The notes under the pieces: generated by a model
The model's input: the letters and a program-made list of their open reading frames with translations, nothing else
The model's database searches: none
What the model was told of the DNA's origin: nothing
Part shown: positions 1-7,585 of the stretch, in pieces
Layout of the letters: every line of letters starts with the position of its first letter
Position numbering within the stretch: the stretch's first letter is position 1
Made by a program: the position numbers and the translations under genes
Assembly: GCA_045637525.1 (NCBI GenBank)
Contig: JAZTZP010000175.1
Coordinates: forward strand, 1-13,165
From: JAZTZP01 sp045637525
GTDB lineage: Bacteria; Bacillota; Clostridia; UBA1381
Reading direction: 5' to 3'
DNA length: 13,165 nt

Positions 1-141
1 AAACCTGTCGCATAGCGACAGATTTCACCCATGCTTTGCGTGGATTTCACTCACACGAAGTGTGAATTTCACATTTTGCTGAAAGCAAAATATTTCACTA
101 TTATAGTTTAGAGGCGTTCCGCCTATAAACTATAATTTATC
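1..141 (-). repeat. Left copy of hairpin-array element (partial, inverted relative to 4076-4422)
   Basis: This stretch is the reverse complement of 4076-4216 with three differences in 141 bp. It ends at 141 with TAAACTATAATTTATC, the terminal inverted repeat of the complete copy. It contains hairpins CTGTCGC-ATA-GCGACAG, CCATGC-TTT-GCGTGG, TCACAC-GAA-GTGTGA and ATTTTGCT-GAA-AGCAAAAT, separated by ATTTCAC. They are followed by the larger terminal hairpin at about 101-137. The differences between copies fall in one loop, one wobble-compatible stem position and one separator, so the hairpins are preserved. The element probably continues to the left of the window. Its last 12 bp include the stop codon of the adjacent kinase gene. 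Confidence 0.85.
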
Positions 142-972
142 CCTGTTTACAAGCTCCGCATAATAAGAAAGCACCTGTTCAAAATTCACTCCATACCATA
201 CGGACTCTTCATCTTCAATCGTCTGTTTTATCGCTTTCACCACATACCTCACAGCAATCTCCATTGCCTTATTTACCGATATATCATTTAACACCGCTCC
301 GGAAAAGGCTGATGCAAAAATATCCCCCGTACCGTGGAATGTACGTTCTATTTTTTCATCATAATATGAAAAAAATGTATCAGTCTCAGAATTATAAGCC
401 ATTACGCCATATTGCTCTTTACCAACACTAACCCCCGTAAGAACAGTTACCGGAGCACCGAGCTCTGCTAATTTCATAAGCAGATTTTTTATATCATTTT
501 CCGAATGCTCCGCAAGGTATTCCGTCCCCGTAAGAAAAGCCGCCTCTGTTAAATTCGGCACTATAATATCTGCCTTTTTGCATAACTCTCTCATAGCTTC
601 GGGAAATTCCGGAGTAAACCCCGAATAAAGCCTGCCATGGTCTCCCATTACGGGATCTATTATAACCTTTGTATCACAGCTCCCGAAATTATCAATAAAT
701 CCCGATACAATATCAAGCTGCTTCATCGAACCGAGATAACCGGTATATATCCCGTCAAATTTAAAATCATGCGTTTTCCAGTTATCCGTTATTTTTTCTA
801 TTTCATCTGTTAAATCTTTAAAAGTAAAGCTGTCAAACGCCGTATGCACAGATAAAACAGCAGTAGGAATAACCGCAGTCTCTATGCCTGCGGCCGCAAG
901 AATGGGAATTGCCGTCGTAAGCGAACATTTCCCTATGCAAGATATATCCTGAATAGTAGCTATGCGTTTCAT
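130..972 (-). CDS. pdxY: Pyridoxamine/pyridoxal kinase (PdxK/PdxY type, ribokinase fold)
   Basis: A 280-residue cytoplasmic kinase that phosphorylates B6 vitamers (pyridoxal, pyridoxamine) with ATP in the salvage route to pyridoxal phosphate. The whole length matches the PfkB/ribokinase superfamily, B6-kinase branch. Visible motifs are the N-terminal IQDISCIGKCS (about 7-17) with the substrate-side loop, IDPVMGDHG (about 105-113), VPNLTEA (about 138-144), and the anion-hole/catalytic HGTGD (213-217) with the presumed catalytic base D217. The start ATG overlaps the stop of the upstream gene as ATGA (969-972), so translation is probably coupled. It is the last gene of the topB-ndpA-pdxY operon. 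The last codons GAT AAA TTA TAG are exactly the end of the flanking repeat, so the three C-terminal residues and the stop come from the repeat. The symbol could equally be pdxK. Substrate preference cannot be read from sequence. Confidence 0.88.
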   Translation of the reverse strand: MKRIATIQDISCIGKCSLTTAIPILAAAGIETAVIPTAVLSVHTAFDSFTFKDLTDEIEKITDNWKTHDFKFDGIYTGYLGSMKQLDIVSGFIDNFGSCDTKVIIDPVMGDHGRLYSGFTPEFPEAMRELCKKADIIVPNLTEAAFLTGTEYLAEHSENDIKNLLMKLAELGAPVTVLTGVSVGKEQYGVMAYNSETDTFFSYYDEKIERTFHGTGDIFASAFSGAVLNDISVNKAMEIAVRYVVKAIKQTIEDEESVWYGVNFEQVLSYYAELVNRDKL

Positions 973-1973
973 TTATTAAGTATTTCTCCTATATTATTTA
1001 TGCGAATAGAAAGCGTCCCGTCATCGTTATTGATAATGGTAATGTTCTCATCATCCATATAATATTCTGCCGGGAACGAAATCTCAATCCCCTTATCGGT
1101 CACTATTTTAACGTTTCTGTTCACTCTTTTTGTAACATAATCATTCATCTCAAAGGTTTCGGGAATTTCAGCCTCCTGCACCTTTTCGAGAAACTCCTCA
1201 CGTGCCGCATCCGCTCCGGCAAACACAGTCCCGGCAGCCTCTTTAACATCAAAGCTCTCCGTAACAGATGCCGTATCCTTTACATACTGCTTCATACCTG
1301 CATCAGCCTTAATCTTGTCTCCGCCATACTCCACAGCAACCGCGCGTGCAATCTTTTCCACCTTGTTAAATGACTCCTTGGTTGAAAAATCAAATATGCA
1401 TTCTAAAAGCCCCTCAGCAATAAGGTCAATGCGTTCACCCTCAACAGCAAGCATTTTCCCTTTATACTTTATTGATAAATCATCGGTATTTATGACAGCA
1501 CATTCGTTTATCCTCTGAGTAGGCAAAGGAAGAATTGCAAAATGGTTTATAATATCATTCCTCATACCGTCCCCGGCACTGCTCACCTTATGTACATATC
1601 CCGCCTTGTTATCTATTTTAAGAATAACAATATACGGGACCTCACTCACAACGCAGTCACACACAAGCACATCACAGGAGCAGATATTTTCCGAATGACT
1701 TATATTTTCATACAGCTTTTCGGCAACAAAAACAGAAAACCCTTTAAAATCCTCACTTCCGGCCTTGTATTGGTTAAGATGATAACGAAATCCGCTGTTA
1801 TCCTTAAACTCAGCGTTTCTCAGCGCCGGGTCATCAAGCACCTTTTCTATATGTGAGGTAATGTATGCCATTATGCTTACCTCGTTTAAGTCAAGCTCCA
1901 GGTCGGAGTATGCGGTAATTCCCGAATTGCCGTCGAGTATATGAAGAATGGCTCTTTTAATATTTACAATCAT
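969..1973 (-). CDS. Nucleoid-associated protein, NdpA/YejK (NA37) family
   Basis: A 334-residue protein recognisable as the 37-kDa nucleoid-associated family (PF04245; YejK/NdpA in E. coli). Supporting features are the opening INIK-like strand with HILDGNSG, the middle segment FAVSVFVAEKLY-like (here GFSVFVAEKLYENI, about 78-91), and the VPYIVILKIDNKAGYVHKV block (about 112-130). Family members bind the nucleoid, but their exact role is not known. The start ATG at 1971-1973 is preceded by GGAAGGGAAATAATAAA, a good ribosome site. It lies 18 bp after the stop of topB and overlaps the B6 kinase start by 4 bp, so the three genes form one tight operon. Pairing with a topoisomerase suggests a DNA-topology or nucleoid function, but that is inference. 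Confidence 0.8.
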   Translation of the reverse strand: MIVNIKRAILHILDGNSGITAYSDLELDLNEVSIMAYITSHIEKVLDDPALRNAEFKDNSGFRYHLNQYKAGSEDFKGFSVFVAEKLYENISHSENICSCDVLVCDCVVSEVPYIVILKIDNKAGYVHKVSSAGDGMRNDIINHFAILPLPTQRINECAVINTDDLSIKYKGKMLAVEGERIDLIAEGLLECIFDFSTKESFNKVEKIARAVAVEYGGDKIKADAGMKQYVKDTASVTESFDVKEAAGTVFAGADAAREEFLEKVQEAEIPETFEMNDYVTKRVNRNVKIVTDKGIEISFPAEYYMDDENITIINNDDGTLSIRINNIGEILNK

Positions 1974-1991
1974 TTTATTATTTCCCTTCCG

Positions 1992-4058
1992 TTAAAAATC
2001 AAATACAGCCCGTCCGTCCACGAGCTTTAATCTTGCGGAAAAATTCTTTCCGTTTTTCGATACAAATCCGTCAATGGTCGGTGTCACGCCATTTAAGAGC
2101 AGTTCAGATACATTTTTCTTTGAGATTACCTTTTTGCATATAATACCGTTTACCGAAAACCTGCACCCGTCACGATACCCCATGCAACCGTATCCGAACT
2201 TTGTACGAACAATTTCACCACCGCAAAGAGGGCATTTGCCTACCTTATCGCCGACAAACCCGTCATCATCAGGATTTTTGTAGTCGAAAACAGCTTTTAT
2301 CTCATTCTTTGCAGTATTTATGCTGTCTGAAATTGTGTATTCGCCTCTGAACACCTTTTTAAGTGCCTTGCCGACTTCAGCAGTTTTAAACTTATCCATG
2401 CTGATGTTCATACGCATAAGCGCCTCTATAAGGTACTCACCGCCGGGCAGAAGATAATACGTATCCTTTTTCAGTTCAATATAAAGGCTCTGACGTGCAT
2501 TGTCTATTATCCCCGTCCTGGTCGCCTCTGTTCCGAGCTCAAGCCCCTCAAACATTGCCTTATAATCATCATCGTCATCATCAGCATTCGCCTTTTCCTC
2601 GCGGAAAGGGTTTTTAAGATAACTGTTTAAAGTCTCTATTGTATAATGCTTCGGCGGAGATGTCTGTTTCTCCGTCGGCACAAAATCAACATTAACCGTA
2701 TCTCCCTTTTCAAGCTTCGGAAGTATCTTGTCTTTTTTGGTGTATTCGTCATACTTCGTCCATCCCGGAGAGGCTATAACCGTACCCTTTAGAGTAAACT
2801 GCTCCACCCCTCCTAAATCTATTGTTATTTCCGTTTTCTCAGCAATACACTCCTCCGAGCAAAACACCGCAACAAAACGGCGCATTACAGTGCTGTAAAC
2901 CTTATACTCATCCTCTGTAAGAGCGCCCTTTTGAGGTATCTTATACGTCGGCGTAAGTGCAGAATGTGACTCTATCTTGGAATCGTCAAATATAGATTTT
3001 TTAAACTTAAACTCAACAGGATAACCCAAAGCCCCGACAGATGCGAGTATCTTCTTAATCTTGTCCTGCTCCGCCGTTGCAAGATATTCGGAGTTTGTAC
3101 GCGGATATGTCAGATACCCTTTCTCATACAGGTCCTGAACAATCTTTAAGCTGTCCGACATCGACATCTTGTATTTTTTACCCAAAACACCCTGAAGCTT
3201 TGATAAAGAATAGAGCTTTCCGGGATTTAAGGTATCTTTTTTCTTCTTTTTTGCAGTAACAACCGCTGTAAGTGCGTTATATTTATCACAAAACTCCTGC
3301 GCCTTTAAAATCTCATCTTTGGAAAACTTTTCTTTTGAAACAAGCTCAACAACCTCGCCGTTTGTTACCGCCTTACTCACCGGCTGATAATAAATCTCAG
3401 GCACAAAATTTCTTATAGCCATATCCCGGTCATATATCGCTTTCACAATAGGCACAATTACACGCCCCACACGCAAAAAATTACCTGTTTTAAGCGTTGC
3501 AAAGCGTGTAAGATTTACACCGTAAAGCCAGTCTATATATGTCCGTGCAAGTCCTTCATTTGCAAGGTTTTTATATTCCGCTTCATCCTTCATCTCCCCG
3601 ATAGCCTGACGTATCGTCTCCGGCGTCTGATCGGGAAGCCACAGTCTTTTAAATTCCTTCTTCGTTTCAAGCGCCTTATTAACACAAATACGTACTATAA
3701 TCTCACCCTCACGGTCTGCGTCCCCGGCGTTTACTATGGTCTCAACCTCAGGTGAATTGCAAAGAGATTTTATAATATTAAACTGTTTTAAAACTCCGGC
3801 GTCCGTATTCTTGTTCTTATCCTTTTTCAGTTCAAACTTAAACTTTTCCGGAAAACAGGGAATATTCTTCATACTCCAGCGGTTCCCGTCCGGATTAGGC
3901 GCATACTCTTCTATATCAGCAAGCGAAAACAAATGCCCAAACGCCCACGTAACAATATATTTATCATCTTTAAAATACCCGTCAGTCCTCTTAAGATCCC
4001 CAAGCGCCGAAGCAATATTCCGCGCAAGCGACGGTTTTTCCGCTATTATAAGTATTAT
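1992..4058 (-). CDS. topB: DNA topoisomerase III (type IA), with apparent AUA start
   Basis: Type IA topoisomerase that cuts and rejoins single DNA strands to decatenate and relax DNA. Read from the AUA at 4056-4058 it is 688 aa. The N-terminal strand is followed by the toprim motif AEKPS (6-10, catalytic Glu7), DADREGE (113-119, metal ligands D113/D115/E117), and the active-site Tyr318 in LTYPRTNSEYL. It ends in a zinc ribbon (C609, C612, C625, C632) and a C-terminal topo-repeat domain. An unusual run of six Asp occurs near 493-498. There is no ATG, GTG or TTG in frame between the upstream TAA and the TTG at 3930-3932, and starting at that TTG would delete the AEKPS catalytic strand. AUA at 4058 aligns with Met1 of homologues and sits 6 nt after AGAAGGGTGGG, a good ribosome site. 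Either initiation is non-canonical, or the start codon has mutated or been misread. Confidence 0.85.
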   Translation of the reverse strand: MILIIAEKPSLARNIASALGDLKRTDGYFKDDKYIVTWAFGHLFSLADIEEYAPNPDGNRWSMKNIPCFPEKFKFELKKDKNKNTDAGVLKQFNIIKSLCNSPEVETIVNAGDADREGEIIVRICVNKALETKKEFKRLWLPDQTPETIRQAIGEMKDEAEYKNLANEGLARTYIDWLYGVNLTRFATLKTGNFLRVGRVIVPIVKAIYDRDMAIRNFVPEIYYQPVSKAVTNGEVVELVSKEKFSKDEILKAQEFCDKYNALTAVVTAKKKKKDTLNPGKLYSLSKLQGVLGKKYKMSMSDSLKIVQDLYEKGYLTYPRTNSEYLATAEQDKIKKILASVGALGYPVEFKFKKSIFDDSKIESHSALTPTYKIPQKGALTEDEYKVYSTVMRRFVAVFCSEECIAEKTEITIDLGGVEQFTLKGTVIASPGWTKYDEYTKKDKILPKLEKGDTVNVDFVPTEKQTSPPKHYTIETLNSYLKNPFREEKANADDDDDDYKAMFEGLELGTEATRTGIIDNARQSLYIELKKDTYYLLPGGEYLIEALMRMNISMDKFKTAEVGKALKKVFRGEYTISDSINTAKNEIKAVFDYKNPDDDGFVGDKVGKCPLCGGEIVRTKFGYGCMGYRDGCRFSVNGIICKKVISKKNVSELLLNGVTPTIDGFVSKNGKNFSARLKLVDGRAVFDF

Positions 4059-4075
4059 AAAAATCCCACCCTTCT

Positions 4076-4422
4076 GATAAATTATAGTTTATAGGCGGAA
4101 CGCCTCTAAACTATAATAGTGAAATATTTTGCTTTCAGCAAAATGTGAAATTCATACTTCGTGTGAGTGAAATCCACGCAAAGCATGGGTGAACTCTGTC
4201 GCGATGCGACAGGTTTCGGTAGAAATTGCTTGCAATTTCTGAATTTAAAATCAGAAAATCGTTTGTCGATTTTCTTTCCATAACCTGCGGCAAATTTGCC
4301 GCAAATTTCACTCGCATCTATGCGAATTTCACCCAACCATATGGTTGGATTTCACTTTTTGCCTGTGGCAAAAAAATTTCACTGTAAATTATAGTTTATC
4401 TGCTGATAAACTATAATTTATC
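4076..4422. repeat. Complete 347-bp hairpin-array element (MITE-like) with 17-bp terminal inverted repeats
   Basis: It begins GATAAATTATAGTTTAT and ends with the exact reverse complement at 4422. Between them I count 12 stem-loops: 4081-4117, 4126-4144, 4152-4166, 4174-4188, 4196-4212, 4221-4240, 4253-4275, 4286-4303, 4312-4325, 4333-4348, 4356-4374 and 4386-4419. Stem sequences all differ. Many loops are 3 nt, and two reach perfect palindromes (TGCGGCAAATTTGCCGCA, CCAACCATATGGTTGG). Outer units are separated by GTGAAAT in the left half (4119, 4145, 4167, and a variant at 4189) and by ATTTCAC in the right half (4305, 4326, 4349, 4376). The centre is AT-rich spacer without separators. It has no credible coding capacity. 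I see no clear target-site duplication. A REP/MITE-like non-autonomous element is the best description. Confidence 0.85.
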
Positions 4423-4515
4423 TTAGTGTGCTTTATTAAAAGAATGTTAAAAAGTTAAAAAAATATTTTTTTAAATGAATTTTATGTTAAATATATAAAA
4501 AATCCGAAATACCTC

Positions 4516-4544
4516 TTGACGAAATAAGATATTTGTTGTAAAAT
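4516..4544 (+). promoter_or_regulatory. Sigma-A promoter of the mltG operon
   Basis: TTGACG at 4516-4521, a 17-bp spacer and TAAAAT at 4539-4544 make a near-consensus promoter, giving a predicted transcript start near 4551 and a leader of about 28 nt. It lies 94 bp beyond the hairpin element, in AT-rich DNA (4423-4515) where I see no other feature. Confidence 0.75.
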
Positions 4545-4578
4545 AAGAAGAGTAAATGTCGGTTTAAGATGGGGGATT

Positions 4579-5625
4579 ATGATGGTTAATGAAATTAAAA
4601 AGAAGAATTATGCTTTGAAAAGGACAGTTCTTTTAATTATACTCATATTGATAGCGGCAGTTATTATTACGGGCTGTATGGTTTTATCCGATTTTACCGG
4701 GGTAAGCCTTAAGGAAACAAAGAGAATAAAAATACCTGAGGGCTATGGTACTTCTAAGATTGCACAGTTGCTGGAGAATGAGGATGTAATAAAATATCCT
4801 TTATTGTTTAAAATAAAAGCAAGAATTGATGGCTATGATACAAAGCTGCGCACGGGTGAATTTGAGATTGCGGATAACATGAGCTATAAGGATATACTTG
4901 AAACGTTGTCAACAAAAGATATAGTACAGTCCCGACGGGTGACAATTCCCGAAGGGTTTGAGCTTAAACAGATTGCCGCACGTTTAGAGGAAAACGGAAT
5001 AGTTACGGAAGAGGAGTTTTATGAGGCTGTGGAGCTTTCGTATGATTACGAATTTTTGGCGGGGCTTCCTGAGCGTGAACAAAGTCTTGAAGGGTATCTG
5101 TTTCCCGATACGTATGATTTTAAGCCGGGTGACAGTGCCGAAAATGTGATAAAAACAATGCTTGATAATTTTGACAGGCATTTTAAGGCGGAGTATTATG
5201 ACCGTGCCGGTGAGCTTGGCATGACTGTTGATGAAATTATAACGCTTGCTTCCATAATAGAGCGTGAAACAAATACAGATACTGAACGAAAAAAGGTTGC
5301 GGGTGTTTTTTATAATCGTATAAATGAGAATATGAGGCTACAGTCTTGTGCGACTGTTCAGTATGCGTTGGGAGAACGAAAGGCTGTGCTTTCAATAGCG
5401 GATACTAAAACAGAATCGCCGTATAATACGTATATAAACAACGGATTGCCTGTCGGTCCGATAGCTTCTCCGGGGTCAAACTGTATAGAGGCCGCACTTT
5501 ATCCGGAGGAAACTGATGCATTGTATTTTGTATTGGATTCAGATGGAAATCATATATTTTCCAGTAATTATGATGACCATTTAGCTGCAAAGAAAAATGC
5601 GGCTGTTAAAGTAGAACAGGAGTGA
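4579..5625 (+). CDS. mltG: Endolytic murein transglycosylase MltG (YceG-like)
   Basis: A 348-aa membrane-anchored enzyme that cleaves nascent glycan strands in peptidoglycan and limits their length. A basic N-terminus leads to a membrane segment at about 14-36, followed by a LysM-like region with IPEGYGTSKIAQLL (about 52-65) and a second IPEGFELKQIAARL (about 123-136). The catalytic region is ASIIERET (224-231), with E228 matching the E. coli catalytic Glu, then the conserved FYNRINENMRLQS. The C-terminal block PIASPGSNCIEAALYPEETDALYFV is typical. The usual LQSDPT is LQSCAT here, a mild departure. ITGC at 30-33 resembles a lipobox, but a transmembrane anchor is more usual for the family. Two adjacent ATGs (4579, 4582) follow GGGGG; the second has the better spacing. 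It is the first gene of an operon with trmR and trhP, the order known from Bacillus yrrL-yrrM-yrrN/O. Confidence 0.93.
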   Translation: MMVNEIKKKNYALKRTVLLIILILIAAVIITGCMVLSDFTGVSLKETKRIKIPEGYGTSKIAQLLENEDVIKYPLLFKIKARIDGYDTKLRTGEFEIADNMSYKDILETLSTKDIVQSRRVTIPEGFELKQIAARLEENGIVTEEEFYEAVELSYDYEFLAGLPEREQSLEGYLFPDTYDFKPGDSAENVIKTMLDNFDRHFKAEYYDRAGELGMTVDEIITLASIIERETNTDTERKKVAGVFYNRINENMRLQSCATVQYALGERKAVLSIADTKTESPYNTYINNGLPVGPIASPGSNCIEAALYPEETDALYFVLDSDGNHIFSSNYDDHLAAKKNAAVKVEQE

Positions 5626-5634
5626 AACGATTAA

Positions 5635-6300
5635 ATGACGGAATATGAGCCGAACGCCATAGTGCATGAATATATAACCGATTATATAAGAAGCAGTTTG
5701 TCGCCGAATACGGATTTTTTAAGAGAGCTTGAAGAATATGCCGAAAAAAATGAGGTTCCGGTAGTTCAACCGGAGACGGCAAAGCTTATTCTTGACCTTG
5801 CATATATCAGGCGTCCGAAACGGATACTTGAAGTAGGGTGTGCGATAGGCTACTCATCAATACTGCTCAGCGGTGCATTAGAGTCGGGCGGAAGTATAAC
5901 AACGCTTGAATCTGACAGCGAAATGGTGAAGATTGCAAGAGAAAACATAGAAAAAGCAGGACTTACAGATGTTATAACGGTAGTTGAGGCGGATGCGAAG
6001 GAGTATCTTCCGGCACTTACCGGAACAGAATGCTTTGACTATATATTTTTAGACGGGCCCAAAGCCCATTACATCTATATGCTTGAGGACTGTGTCCGTT
6101 TGCTTACAAAACGGGGAGTTTTAGTGTCGGACAACGTTTTGTATAAAGGTATGACGGCAACAAACGAGCTTGTAAAACGCAGAAAAATTACCATAGTTAA
6201 GCGTTTGCGTAAATATATAAATGCGCTTACGGCACATCCGGCACTTGAAACGTCGATACTGTCGGTCGGAGACGGTGTTACTGTGTCTGTGAAGAAATGA
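5635..6300 (+). CDS. trmR: SAM-dependent O-methyltransferase, TrmR (YrrM)-like, tRNA 5-hydroxyuridine methyltransferase
   Basis: A 221-aa class I methyltransferase of the O-methyltransferase family 3. In Bacillus the orthologue methylates 5-hydroxyuridine at the tRNA wobble position to 5-methoxyuridine, using SAM and a divalent metal. The SAM-binding motif ILEVGCAIGYSS lies at 64-75, the acidic SAM ligand is in TLESD (about 90-94), and the metal ligands are D140 (FLDGPKAHY) and D166-N167 (SDNVLYKG). Length fits the family. It starts 9 bp after mltG, and the ribosome site AGGAG overlaps the mltG stop. The gene that makes its substrate (U32 hydroxylase subunit) follows directly, which supports TrmR over a catechol-type methyltransferase. 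The tRNA substrate is inferred from family and synteny. Confidence 0.87.
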   Translation: MTEYEPNAIVHEYITDYIRSSLSPNTDFLRELEEYAEKNEVPVVQPETAKLILDLAYIRRPKRILEVGCAIGYSSILLSGALESGGSITTLESDSEMVKIARENIEKAGLTDVITVVEADAKEYLPALTGTECFDYIFLDGPKAHYIYMLEDCVRLLTKRGVLVSDNVLYKGMTATNELVKRRKITIVKRLRKYINALTAHPALETSILSVGDGVTVSVKK

Positions 6301-6313
6301 AAGAGGTGTTTTG

Positions 6314-7537
6314 ATGAAGAAACCGGAACTGCTTGCGCCGGGAGGAAGTCTTGAAAAATTGAAAACCGTTATTGATTACGGTGCTGATGCGGTTTATGTA
6401 GGCGGAGAAATGTTCAGCCTTCGTGTGGCGGCAGAAAATTTTACACGTGATGAGCTGAAAGAGGGCCTGGAATTTGCACATGAACGCGGAAAAAAGGTAT
6501 ATCTTACGGCAAATATTATACCTCATAACAGGGATATTGACGAATTTGAAGAATATATAGAAGAAATAAAGCCTTTTGGGTTTGACGGAATCTTAGTTGC
6601 AGATCCCGGAATGCTTGACATCGTTTTAAAAAAAGCGCCGGAAATACCCGTTCATATAAGCACACAGGCGAATAATGTGAACTACCGTTCTGCGGTGTTC
6701 TGGTATAATCAGGGAGCGAAAAGAGTTGTTCTTGCAAGGGAAATGAGCTTTGCGGAGATTGAAGAGATACGAAGACGCATACCGGAGGATATGGAAATAG
6801 AAGCGTTTGTACACGGAGCTATGTGTATATCATATTCCGGCAGATGCCTTCTTTCAAATTATCTTACAAACCGTGACTCAAATCAGGGGGCGTGTTCGCA
6901 TCCTTGTCGCTGGAACTATTCATTGGTAGAGCAGACCAGACCCGGAGAGTATATGGATATTTTCGAAAATGAAAGAGGAAGCTTTATATTTAATTCAAAG
7001 GATTTATGCATGATACAGCATATACCGGAGCTTGTGAAATGCGGAATATCAAGCTTTAAAATAGAAGGGCGTGTTAAAACTCCTTACTATGCGGCAACGA
7101 TTGTGGGAGCTTATCGCCGTGAGATAGACAGGTATTTTGAAAATCCTGAGTCTTACAGCTTTAATGAAAAGGAGCTGACAGAGGTATGCAAGGTAAGTCA
7201 CAGACCATACACAACGGGATTTTATTACGGAAGACCGGGCGATGAGGCACAGGTGTATGAGTCAAGCTCGTATATACGTGATTATGACCTTATTGGCATG
7301 GTAGAGGAATACGATGAAAAAACAGGGATAATGACTGTTTCTCAGAGAAACAAGTTTTATAATACAGATGAGATAGAGATAATGCAGCCGGGTGAGGAAT
7401 GCTTTATTCAGACAGTCGGCGAAATGCGAAATGATAAGGATGAAATAATAGAGGACGCACCTCATGCACAGATGACAGTGAAGATGAAAGCACTAAAGCC
7501 AGTCGTTAAGGGGGCAATGCTGAGAAGAAAATCATAG
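6314..7537 (+). CDS. trhP: U32-family protein TrhP, prephenate-dependent tRNA uridine(34) hydroxylase component
   Basis: A 407-aa peptidase-U32 family protein. In E. coli and Bacillus this branch (TrhP; YrrN/YrrO) hydroxylates U34 of tRNA with prephenate as a needed metabolite and an iron-sulfur cluster. It is not thought to be a protease. The N-terminal PELLAPGGSLEKLKTVIDYGADAVYVG block (from residue 4) is the family signature. The four cluster cysteines are visible as C171 and C178 (AMCISYSGRC), then C194 and C198 (GACSHPC). KIEGRVKTPYY follows near residue 250. An in-frame TTG lies one codon upstream, but the ATG at 6314 follows AAGAGGTG with good spacing and was preferred. It lies 13 bp after trmR. 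Bacillus has two adjacent paralogues; only one is present here. Confidence 0.87.
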   Translation: MKKPELLAPGGSLEKLKTVIDYGADAVYVGGEMFSLRVAAENFTRDELKEGLEFAHERGKKVYLTANIIPHNRDIDEFEEYIEEIKPFGFDGILVADPGMLDIVLKKAPEIPVHISTQANNVNYRSAVFWYNQGAKRVVLAREMSFAEIEEIRRRIPEDMEIEAFVHGAMCISYSGRCLLSNYLTNRDSNQGACSHPCRWNYSLVEQTRPGEYMDIFENERGSFIFNSKDLCMIQHIPELVKCGISSFKIEGRVKTPYYAATIVGAYRREIDRYFENPESYSFNEKELTEVCKVSHRPYTTGFYYGRPGDEAQVYESSSYIRDYDLIGMVEEYDEKTGIMTVSQRNKFYNTDEIEIMQPGEECFIQTVGEMRNDKDEIIEDAPHAQMTVKMKALKPVVKGAMLRRKS

Positions 7538-7585
7538 GCTGTATTTGGCAATTAACTATATTATAAAAGAAAGGATGGTTATATT

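Noticed and set aside
1992..3932. topB starting at the TTG at 3932
   Set aside because: It would remove about 42 residues including AEKPS with the catalytic Glu, although the frame continues intact upstream.
4106..4336. Open frames of 60-76 codons inside the hairpin element
   Set aside because: They run through repeated palindromes, have no ribosome site and give no protein-like sequence.
4119..4382. Regularly spaced GTGAAAT/ATTTCAC units as a CRISPR-like array
   Set aside because: The repeated unit is only 7 bp, flips orientation in the middle, and the 'spacers' are palindromes; no cas genes are nearby.
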